Assembly: GCA_934122215.1 (NCBI GenBank)
Contig: CAKOWF010000052.1
Coordinates: 1-5,845 of the forward strand
DNA length: 5,845 nucleotides
DNA from: an uncultured Bacilli bacterium
GTDB taxonomy: Bacteria; Bacillota_I; Bacilli_A; RF39; UBA660
Direction: 5' to 3'
Notes under the pieces: model-generated
What the model was told of the DNA's origin: nothing
Seen by the model: the letters and a program-made list of their open reading frames with translations, nothing else
Database searches by the model: none
Made by a program: the position numbers and the translations under genes
Shown: positions 1-5,737 of the stretch, one piece after another
Numbering within the stretch: position 1 is the first letter of the stretch
Layout of the letters: the number at the start of each line of letters is the position of its first letter

Positions 1-857
1 TCACTACTTTGTCTATAATTCAATATATATTTAAGTATGTATTTAATTCTACTTTTTATTTCTTCTGGATAAGAAAATGTATCTTTGTATTCTTCTAGAT
101 CATACTTTTCTATTTCTTCTTTTATATAATATATAAATTCATCACTTATTATATAATCATGATATTTTTCTAAATTTCCATTATCAGTTATGATATATTT
201 AAAAAAGGCATTATTATAATGATATTTAAATTTTTCATAATCAAATATTTCTGATTTTTTGTTAGTCGCTAAATAAATTACTTGGTTTTTCAAATTTTTT
301 ATTTCTTCAATGTTATCTTCATAACATAAATTTAATCTTAAAACACTTAATATTCTTTTTTTTATTTTTTTATTTAACAATATATCAGGATTTTCATTTA
401 ATATTTTTTTTACAAATAATAGAAATAATTTATTACCAATTAAATTACTTAAAAATTTATACATAAAATCATCATCTTTTGAAATAAGTGCATTATATGC
501 ATAAAAATCAAAGCGTATTGAATCTTCTAATAATTTTAAAGGTATAACATCATATTCTTTGTTTATACTCTTTTTTAAAACATCAAATTTTTCTAAATAT
601 TCATAATAATAAACATCATTAGATGGTTTAGTATTTTTTATTAATTCATCATAGTCTATATTTAGATATTTTAAAAGGTATTGAAAATTTTTTAAATTTT
701 GTTCTGTGTATATATTTTCATTTTTAATGGTATCAATTATGTCATTAATAGCATATTCATCTATTTCATTTATTGAATCATTAAAATCTAATATTTCCTT
801 TTCTATATCATTACTAAACATCAAAAATTCTATTAATAATCTATTTTTGTATTCCAT
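1..857 (-). CDS. Hypothetical protein after lon, C-terminal end outside window (partial)
   Basis: I read an uninterrupted frame of 285 codons from an ATG at 855-857 to the left edge, with no stop, so the C-terminus is missing. The start is supported by AGAGGA (866-871) 8 nt upstream; the next in-frame ATG (819-821) has no such site. The gene overlaps the last 17 nt of lon, which suggests translational coupling and co-transcription with the protease. The protein begins MEYKNRLLIEFL and is rich in Lys, Glu, Asn, Ile and Tyr. It looks mostly alpha-helical and soluble. It has a single cysteine (about residue 178), no signal peptide, no convincing membrane segment and no nucleotide-binding or catalytic motif that I recognise. 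I do not recognise the family. A role linked to Lon (substrate, adaptor or regulator) is only a guess from position. Codon use matches the neighbours, which supports a real gene. Confidence 0.85.
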   Translation of the reverse strand, partial: MEYKNRLLIEFLMFSNDIEKEILDFNDSINEIDEYAINDIIDTIKNENIYTEQNLKNFQYLLKYLNIDYDELIKNTKPSNDVYYYEYLEKFDVLKKSINKEYDVIPLKLLEDSIRFDFYAYNALISKDDDFMYKFLSNLIGNKLFLLFVKKILNENPDILLNKKIKKRILSVLRLNLCYEDNIEEIKNLKNQVIYLATNKKSEIFDYEKFKYHYNNAFFKYIITDNGNLEKYHDYIISDEFIYYIKEEIEKYDLEEYKDTFSYPEEIKSRIKYILKYILNYRQSS

Positions 858-3171
858 TTATATCATCCTCTAAATATTTATATATTTCTTTATAATTCTT
901 TACTGGTATATATGTTATATCTTTTTTTATGTAATCAGGTATTTTGGTTAATTCACTTATATTGTCATATGGTATAAATATCTTTTTTATTTTATTTCTA
1001 TGAGCACCTATACTCTTTTCTTTTAATCCACCTATAGGAAGTACATTTCCTCTTAAAGTAATTTCACCTGTAAAAGCTATATCACTTGGTATTTTTACAT
1101 TTTTTAGACTACTTATTATAGCTGTAGTTAAACTAATTCCAGCACTTGGCCCATCTTTTTTTATAGCTCCTTCTGGTACATGTATATGAATATCATTATT
1201 TTCAAATATGTTATAATCTACCTTAAAATAGTTAGCATTAGATTTAATATAACTTATAGCAATCATTGCACTTTCTTTCATTACTTCGCCTAATTGACCA
1301 GTTAATATTAAATTACCTTTTCCCTTGTAATAGTTAACTTCTATTTTTAGAGTATCTCCCCCATATATTGTATAAGCAAGTCCATTTACTACTCCAACTT
1401 CATTTTTTATTTTTACATTTGGTAAATATTTTGGTTCACCTAAATATTCAGTTATCAATTTGTTATCTATTTTAAATTTATTTATTGTTATTCTCTTTTG
1501 AGCTAAAGTTGTTACTATTTTTCTAATTATTGTAGATAATATTCTATCTAATTCACGTACTCCTGCTTCTTTTGTATATTCTCTAATTATTTTTAAAACA
1601 ATTTCATCTGTTATATTTATTCCACTATAATTTATTCCATGTTCTTTACATATTCTAGGAAGTAAACAATTTCTAGCTATTTCTAGTTTTTCATATTCTG
1701 TATATCCTGATAAATTAACAATTTCCAAACGATCTCTTAGTGCTTCTGGTATATCTTCTAAATAATTAGCTGTTGCAATAAAAATAACTTTTGACAAATC
1801 ATATTCTAGTTCTACATAGTTATCACTAAAATATTTATTTTGTTCTGGATCTAATATACCTAGTAATACACTAGCTGGATCTCCTTTATAATTTTTTAAC
1901 ATTTTATCAATTTCATCTATCAAAAATACGGGGTTACTACTTTTAGCTTTAGTAAGTGATGATATTATTCGACCGGGATTTGCACCTATATAGGTCCTTC
2001 TATGTCCTATCAATTCTGCTTCATCAGTAATACCACCTACTGATATCTTAACAAAATTACGATTCATAGCTTTAGCAATAGAAAATGCTAAAGTTGTTTT
2101 TCCTACTCCAGGAGGTCCTACTAAACATATAATAGGTCCTTTTAAACTATTTGTCATTTGTTTAACAGCTAAATATTCTATTATTCTTATTTTTACTTCA
2201 TCTAGTCCGCTATGTGTTTCATCTAATTTCTTTCTTACATCTATTAAATCGTCATTATCTATTGTATAGTTATCCCAAGGTAATTTTAATAAAGTATCAA
2301 TATAATTTCTAATTATGTCTACTTCTGGAGAAGCAATTTGTAACATTTCATATCTTTTTATTTCAGATTTTATTTTATTTTTTACTTCTTCATTTGCTTT
2401 TAATGATTCTACTGCTTCATAAAGTTTTTGTATTTCTTCATCTTTAAGTGATTCTTCACCTAGTTCTTTTTTTATTACTTTTATTTTTTCACGTAATATA
2501 TATTCTTTTTGACTTTTGTCTATTTCTCTTTGTATTTCTTTTTCTATTTCTAGGTCTATTTGAAAATTATTTATTTCATCGTTTATATTTTGTAATAACT
2601 TTATAAATCTCTTTTTAATATCTAATTCATATAAATACTCATTTAATATATTTATATCCATAGTTATATAAGGTGCTATTACATCTGTCAAAATACCCAA
2701 ATTATCAATGTCTTTTATCGGATTTAAAATACTATTACTAGCATATGGTATTTCTTTTATATATTCATTTAATTCTCTCTTTAGTTTATCTACATATACT
2801 TGTTCTTCGTTTTTTTCATCTAATATTTCTTCTACATCTTCTACAATGGTTTCTAAATTATTGTCAATATTTAAATATTCTTTTATTTTTACTCTTTTGA
2901 TTCCTGATATTTCAAATCTTATTTTATTGTTTGGAATTTCTATTTTATGGGTAACTTTAGCTAATACACCTATCTTGGGCAAATTATTTATATTAATTTG
3001 TTCTTCTATATTCTTTATTTCATTTACTATTAATATTTTATTATTATGAAAATATTCTGCTTCATCTAATACTTCTTTAACCGCATTTTTATCTAAATCA
3101 ATTTTAAGATCATTGTTAGGAAGTAATACTATACCTTTTAAAATTAGTGCTGGCAAATTTTGTTTTTTCAA
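841..3171 (-). CDS. lon: ATP-dependent protease Lon (LonA type)
   Basis: Cytosolic AAA+ serine protease that unfolds and degrades damaged and regulatory proteins as a homohexamer. With the TTG start at 3169-3171 it has 776 residues, normal for bacterial LonA. Domains in order: N-terminal substrate-binding domain (about 5-195), a charged coiled-coil stretch (about 200-280), AAA+ module and C-terminal protease domain. Visible motifs: Walker A GPPGVGKT (352-359), Walker B VFLIDEID (415-422), pore-loop Tyr-Ile (394-395), arginine finger R481, sensor-2 Arg in AGVREL (R539), HIHVPEGA (662-669), and the Ser-Lys dyad S676 (KDGPSAG) and K719 (GGLKEK), 43 residues apart as in E. coli Lon. All key residues are present, so it should be active. 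A longer reading from TTG at 3187-3189 would place the Shine-Dalgarno inside the gene and is unlikely. Oddities: the usual EIRGHRRTYIGSMPG reads ELIGHRRTYIGANPG here. It has its own promoter, and its stop lies within the next gene. Confidence 0.98.
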   Translation of the reverse strand: MKKQNLPALILKGIVLLPNNDLKIDLDKNAVKEVLDEAEYFHNNKILIVNEIKNIEEQININNLPKIGVLAKVTHKIEIPNNKIRFEISGIKRVKIKEYLNIDNNLETIVEDVEEILDEKNEEQVYVDKLKRELNEYIKEIPYASNSILNPIKDIDNLGILTDVIAPYITMDINILNEYLYELDIKKRFIKLLQNINDEINNFQIDLEIEKEIQREIDKSQKEYILREKIKVIKKELGEESLKDEEIQKLYEAVESLKANEEVKNKIKSEIKRYEMLQIASPEVDIIRNYIDTLLKLPWDNYTIDNDDLIDVRKKLDETHSGLDEVKIRIIEYLAVKQMTNSLKGPIICLVGPPGVGKTTLAFSIAKAMNRNFVKISVGGITDEAELIGHRRTYIGANPGRIISSLTKAKSSNPVFLIDEIDKMLKNYKGDPASVLLGILDPEQNKYFSDNYVELEYDLSKVIFIATANYLEDIPEALRDRLEIVNLSGYTEYEKLEIARNCLLPRICKEHGINYSGINITDEIVLKIIREYTKEAGVRELDRILSTIIRKIVTTLAQKRITINKFKIDNKLITEYLGEPKYLPNVKIKNEVGVVNGLAYTIYGGDTLKIEVNYYKGKGNLILTGQLGEVMKESAMIAISYIKSNANYFKVDYNIFENNDIHIHVPEGAIKKDGPSAGISLTTAIISSLKNVKIPSDIAFTGEITLRGNVLPIGGLKEKSIGAHRNKIKKIFIPYDNISELTKIPDYIKKDITYIPVKNYKEIYKYLEDDINGIQK
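866..871 (-). promoter_or_regulatory. Ribosome binding site of the gene downstream of lon
   Basis: AGAGGA on the minus strand lies 8 nt before the ATG at 855-857, inside the last codons of lon. It decides between this start and the internal ATG at 819-821, which has only AT-rich sequence before it. Confidence 0.7.
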
Positions 3172-3178
3172 GGTAATT

Positions 3179-3187
3179 CCTCCTTCC
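3179..3187 (-). promoter_or_regulatory. Strong Shine-Dalgarno that sets the lon start
   Basis: GGAAGGAGG on the minus strand ends 7 nt before the TTG at 3169-3171. It is the strongest ribosome binding site in the window and probably compensates for the TTG start. It rules out the TTG at 3187-3189, which it overlaps. Confidence 0.85.
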
Positions 3188-3203
3188 AACTAAATTGTTT
3201 CTT

Positions 3204-3232
3204 ATTATAATACAAAGATTAAAAAAAGTCTA
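3204..3232 (-). promoter_or_regulatory. SigA-type promoter of lon
   Basis: On the minus strand a perfect -10 TATAAT (3204-3209) lies 17 nt after TAGACT (3227-3232), a 4/6 match to TTGACA. Predicted initiation near 3197 gives a leader of about 25 nt carrying the strong Shine-Dalgarno. The -35 box is the descending arm of the preceding terminator hairpin. I see no CIRCE or CtsR-type operator here, so a heat-shock link is not visible. Confidence 0.65.
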
Positions 3233-3244
3233 TAAATTAGACTT
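3221..3244 (-). terminator. Intrinsic terminator after the pseudouridine synthase gene
   Basis: A perfect 7-bp inverted repeat, AAGTCTA (3226-3232) and TAGACTT (3238-3244), with a 5-nt loop. Read on the minus strand it is followed by a T-run that continues to 3221. It lies 46 nt past the stop of the pseudouridine synthase gene. A T-run also follows on the plus strand (3246-3251), so it could work both ways, but no plus-strand gene needs it. The AT-only repeat just upstream (3244-3252 with 3270-3278) may add a weak outer structure. Confidence 0.7.
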
Positions 3245-3290
3245 ATTTTTTATATTAATATTTAATATTTAAAAAATACAATTTTTTATA

Positions 3291-4127
3291 TTATTTATTT
3301 TCTTCTATAAATTTAGTAAAGCTTTTTGGTGTATTTATTTTATATTTATTTATTTTATTAGTTATTGGATTTATTATATCTAATTCATATGCACATAAAT
3401 ACATTTTTTTACCTTTATTGCCATATTTTTTGTCACCAACTATTGGATGATTTATTTCTTTTAGTTGAACTCTTATTTGATTTTTTCTTCCTGTTTTTAT
3501 ATCAATATCAAGTAAACTATATTTAGAAGTTTCTTTTTTTACTTTATAATTAGTAATAGCTAGTTTACCAGTTTTTGATACGTAAACATAACCATCTTCA
3601 TTTTCTTCTAAATAAGATTTCAAAGTATCTTCTTTTTTATTTAATATTCCTTCTACTATTGCTACATACTTTCTCGATTTTACTATTTCATTCCAATTAT
3701 TTTGATATAAATTTTTTATTTTTTCTGATTTAGCAAACATAACTATACCTGAAGTATCCCTATCTAATCTATGAATAACATATAGATTATTACTTTTATT
3801 TGAACTTTTAACATATTCTCTCGTTATATGGTATAGAGTTTTTTCTTTTTCTTTAGATGTCGCTATTGTAAGTAATCCTGATGGTTTATTTAATACAATA
3901 ATGTCTTTATCTTCATATATTATATCCATAGTACTAGGATGTTTCTTTGTTTTAAATTCTTTTATTTCTACTGTATCTTTTGGATGTAATAAATAATCAT
4001 ATTTAGTTATAATCTTTTTGTTTACTAATATATTTTGATATTTTAGTAAAGATTTTATCTTTTTATGAGACATTTCTACATTATCAAGTAAAAATTGTAA
4101 TAATTGTTGTTCTTTTAATACTTTCAT
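3291..4127 (-). CDS. RluA-family pseudouridine synthase with S4 domain
   Basis: Converts specific uridines in RNA (most often 23S rRNA in this family) to pseudouridine; the exact target cannot be told from sequence. The 278-residue protein begins with an S4-type RNA-binding domain (about 1-58: LLQFLL, IKSLL, ILVNKK, a DTVEI end). The catalytic domain starts near 68 with YEDKDIIVLNKPSG. The catalytic motif HRLDRDTSG is at 119-127, with D122 as the expected nucleophilic aspartate. Further family motifs are RKYVAIVEG (152-160), TGRKNQIRVQL (212-222) and HPIVGDKKYG (227-236). The family's common TGRTHQIR is TGRKNQIR here, a variant I recall from other Bacillota members. Length is typical. The ATG (4125-4127) follows GGAGAG (4134-4139) by 6 nt and overlaps the TGA of the YutD-like gene as ATGA, so translation is probably coupled. 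A terminator follows. Confidence 0.95.
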   Translation of the reverse strand: MKVLKEQQLLQFLLDNVEMSHKKIKSLLKYQNILVNKKIITKYDYLLHPKDTVEIKEFKTKKHPSTMDIIYEDKDIIVLNKPSGLLTIATSKEKEKTLYHITREYVKSSNKSNNLYVIHRLDRDTSGIVMFAKSEKIKNLYQNNWNEIVKSRKYVAIVEGILNKKEDTLKSYLEENEDGYVYVSKTGKLAITNYKVKKETSKYSLLDIDIKTGRKNQIRVQLKEINHPIVGDKKYGNKGKKMYLCAYELDIINPITNKINKYKINTPKSFTKFIEENK

Positions 4128-4402
4128 TTTATTCTCTCCAATACAAAGTATCTAGCATCATATGCACAAAATTCCCCAATATATTTATTTTTTAATTCAA
4201 AATCATTTATATCATTACAGTGTTTGTTTTCTTTTCTACAGAATCCTTTTAGTCTTAACTTATTATATGCATAATCACCTACTATATAGTCATATATATC
4301 AAAATAATCTGTTAATTTATTCTGAGTATCTTCTAATATAAAGGCATCTTTATAGTTTTCTATCAAATCAAATTTTTGGTCATTTATAATTATATATTTC
4401 AT
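4124..4402 (-). CDS. yutD: YutD-like protein (DUF1027)
   Basis: Small 92-residue protein of the YutD/DUF1027 family, found mainly in Bacilli; its biochemical role is not established. Recognition rests on the core YDYIVGDYAYNKLRLKGF (37-54), close to the B. subtilis pattern YDYIVGDWGYGQLRLKGF, the opening FDLIENYKDAF (11-21), and an end resembling the family's YCNFGCAYFVLKK (FCAYDARYFVLER here, 78-90). It has no signal peptide or membrane segment, so it is probably cytosolic. The ATG at 4400-4402 follows AGAGGTG (4407-4413) with good spacing. It lies 29 nt after yunB and shares an ATGA overlap with the pseudouridine synthase gene, so the three look like one operon. In B. subtilis, as I recall, yutD lies near yunB. 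Oddities: C55, H61, C62 and C79 form a small Cys/His set, while the second Cys of the family's CNFGC appears to be lost. Confidence 0.85.
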   Translation of the reverse strand: MKYIIINDQKFDLIENYKDAFILEDTQNKLTDYFDIYDYIVGDYAYNKLRLKGFCRKENKHCNDINDFELKNKYIGEFCAYDARYFVLERIK

Positions 4403-4431
4403 AGTTCACCTCTTTAATATTATATCATAAT

Positions 4432-5142
4432 TTAGTTTGTTTTTAAATTATTAAAGAAGTAACTTGGTATTTCACCTTGTATTAATTTTAGCGCTATAGG
4501 GATTTCAGTATTTATTGTTACTTTTTTAGCGCCAAATGGTAATATTACTTGTTCATAAACTTCTACTTTTACAACTACTTCTATTACTACGTTATTTATT
4601 CCATAATCAGTTACTTTTGTTTCTATATCTGTTAATATATCTCCTACCATATTTAACTTTACTGGCACTTTTGGTCCAATGTTTGATAGTAATATATTAT
4701 TAAATATTATTCCTGTTGGTATTTCAAATATTATTCCTTCATTTACCCTACTACTAAATAACATAGTATTTTTTATTTTTTCTATATTTCCGTTTTCCAA
4801 ATCTTCTAAATATTCAAAAATATTTGCTTTTATCATATTTGATATTTTATTTATCGTTATAGGATTAAAATCTATTGATTTAATATTTCCATCTTTATCT
4901 TTAGATGATATAAACAAATCTTCTACATCTAAGTTTTGTGATACTTCTTCATCTACAGCTTTACTTATAACATAAGTTGCTATTTTACTTGCTTGATATT
5001 CTGCATATTCTAAAAATACTGGCATTATTTTAGCATTTATATATTTAAATACTAGTATAACTGATATTAACACTAATATAATTATTAGGATTAATAAATT
5101 ATAATTATGTTTTTTTTGTTTTTTTAATTTTATTTTTTTCAT
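4432..5142 (-). CDS. yunB: Sporulation protein YunB
   Basis: A 236-residue membrane-anchored protein of the YunB family. In B. subtilis YunB belongs to the mother-cell (SigE) sporulation programme and contributes to spore formation; the molecular mechanism is unclear. It starts with a lysine-rich stretch (MKKIKLKKQKK), then one membrane segment (about 15-33), with the rest expected outside the membrane. Family signatures: INAKIMPVFLEYAEYQA (35-51), GIIFEIPTG (136-144), NIGPKVPVKLNMVGD (154-168), YGINNVVIEV (180-189), a strand-rich stretch, and PIALKLIQGEIPSYF (215-229) near the end. Length matches the family. The ATG at 5140-5142 is the only plausible start because an in-frame stop lies 12 nt upstream (TAA at 5155-5157), yet no good Shine-Dalgarno precedes it, so expression may be low or conditional. 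It is probably the first gene of the yunB - yutD - pseudouridine synthase operon. It implies a spore-forming organism or one from a spore-forming ancestry. Confidence 0.9.
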   Translation of the reverse strand: MKKIKLKKQKKHNYNLLILIIILVLISVILVFKYINAKIMPVFLEYAEYQASKIATYVISKAVDEEVSQNLDVEDLFISSKDKDGNIKSIDFNPITINKISNMIKANIFEYLEDLENGNIEKIKNTMLFSSRVNEGIIFEIPTGIIFNNILLSNIGPKVPVKLNMVGDILTDIETKVTDYGINNVVIEVVVKVEVYEQVILPFGAKKVTINTEIPIALKLIQGEIPSYFFNNLKTN

Positions 5143-5156
5143 ACTATATTTTAATT

Positions 5157-5186
5157 AAAAAAATACAATGTTATTCCATTGTATTT
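5157..5186 (-). terminator. Intrinsic terminator nested in the 3' end of the 164-residue gene
   Basis: A perfect 10-bp inverted repeat, AAATACAATG (5161-5170) and CATTGTATTT (5177-5186), with a 6-nt loop. On the minus strand it is followed by T's to 5157. The stem's first arm encodes the last residues (N-T-M) of the upstream protein, and its stop codon (5171-5173) lies in the loop. It sits only 14 nt before the yunB start. Confidence 0.75.
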
Positions 5187-5665
5187 AAGAAAATATATAA
5201 TAATGTTGTTATTTCTATTGTTGCTGTTAAAAGTGCTAGAATTAGTGGTGATACAAATCCTGTTTCTGTATAGTCAGGATGACCATTTGTTAAAGTTAAT
5301 TTTTTAGAATCAACTTTTCCACTTGTTTTAAAAGCGTTGTCTACATCATTAGTTAATATTACATTCATCTTATCAATAAATCGTTCTAATATATTTGTTA
5401 TTTCTTCTTCTATTTTATCTTCATTTAGATTATGTTCATAATATCCTTTTAGTATTACATTTTGATTGTATTCATTATAAAAATATTTTATCAATTCTAT
5501 TAATTGTTCTAATTTTAAACCCTTGTTGTAGTATATTTTACATTTATTAATTAATATCTTTACTATAATTTTATATCTTTCAAATAACTCTTTATTATTT
5601 GATTCATATCTATCTAAAATACTAATATCTTCATTGCCTATTATTATATTTATAATTTCTTTCAT
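5171..5665 (-). CDS. Hypothetical protein with one C-terminal membrane segment
   Basis: Family not recognised. The ATG at 5663-5665 gives 164 residues and is preceded by AGGTGA (5671-5676). The in-frame GTG at 5672-5674 is part of that ribosome binding site and is rejected as start. Residues 1 to about 115 are charged, soluble-looking and mainly helical (for example KELFERYKIIVKILINKCK and EDKIEEEITNILERFIDKM). A short polar linker with KTSGKVDSKK and GHPDYTETGF follows, then one hydrophobic segment (about 136-160) with a buried Glu near 151 and only a few residues after it. This is the layout of a C-terminally anchored protein with the bulk in the cytosol. There is no signal peptide and no known catalytic motif. 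It has its own strong promoter, and a terminator overlaps its stop codon, so it is mainly a single-gene unit between an Rpn-like gene and yunB. Base composition matches its neighbours. Confidence 0.85.
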   Translation of the reverse strand: MKEIINIIIGNEDISILDRYESNNKELFERYKIIVKILINKCKIYYNKGLKLEQLIELIKYFYNEYNQNVILKGYYEHNLNEDKIEEEITNILERFIDKMNVILTNDVDNAFKTSGKVDSKKLTLTNGHPDYTETGFVSPLILALLTATIEITTLLYIFLNTME

Positions 5666-5670
5666 TAGTA

Positions 5671-5676
5671 TCACCT
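5671..5676 (-). promoter_or_regulatory. Ribosome binding site of the 164-residue gene
   Basis: AGGTGA on the minus strand lies 5 nt before the ATG at 5663-5665. It favours this ATG over the GTG three codons upstream, which lies within the site itself. Confidence 0.7.
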
Positions 5677-5682
5677 AATTTA

Positions 5683-5711
5683 ATTATAGAAAAAAACAAT
5701 ACTTTTTTCAA
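5683..5711 (-). promoter_or_regulatory. Near-consensus SigA promoter of the 164-residue gene
   Basis: TTGAAA (5706-5711) and TATAAT (5683-5688) on the minus strand are 17 nt apart, matching the consensus at 11 of 12 positions with ideal spacing. Initiation is expected around 5675-5677, so the leader would be only about 10-12 nt and would start at the ribosome binding site. The -35 box lies in the loop and arm of the preceding terminator. Confidence 0.8.
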
Positions 5712-5720
5712 GTATTGTTT
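5690..5720 (-). terminator. Intrinsic terminator of the gene entering from the right edge
   Basis: A perfect 11-bp inverted repeat, AAACAATACTT (5694-5704) and AAGTATTGTTT (5710-5720), with a 5-nt loop. Read on the minus strand it ends in a run of seven T's (5696 down to 5690). It begins 17 nt after the stop codon of the preceding partial gene. Confidence 0.85.
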
Positions 5721-5737
5721 ACACTTTTATACTTATA

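Noticed and set aside
2708..3049. Plus-strand frame of 113 codons opposite lon
   Set aside because: It lies entirely antisense to conserved lon sequence, is Ser/Phe/Ile-rich as expected from the complement of AT-rich Lys/Glu codons, and shows no family motif.
3244..3278. AT-only inverted repeat TATTTTTTA/TAAAAAATA as a separate terminator or operator
   Set aside because: The stem is purely A/T with a 17-nt spacer in a nearly GC-free stretch, so it is expected by chance and thermodynamically weak.
3190..3290. Heat-shock operators (CIRCE or CtsR box) before lon
   Set aside because: No TTAGCACTC/GAGTGCTAA pair and no GGTCAAA-type tandem repeat is present; the only clear inverted repeat is the terminator.
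4124..4126. TGA read as tryptophan (Mycoplasma-type code)
   Set aside because: The TGA ends the YutD-like protein just where the family ends and overlaps a well-supported ATG; Trp in Lon uses TGG. The standard bacterial code explains the window.
4679..4975. Plus-strand frame of 98 codons opposite yunB
   Set aside because: It is antisense to a conserved YunB coding region, low in complexity, and has no family signal.
5143..5220. SigE-like -10 (AATACAAT, plus coordinates 5178-5185) before yunB
   Set aside because: It fits the SigE -10 well, but the -35 match is poor (at best 5 of 7 at a stretched spacing), it coincides with the terminator arm, and such AT-rich octamers occur by chance here. 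Not strong enough to annotate.
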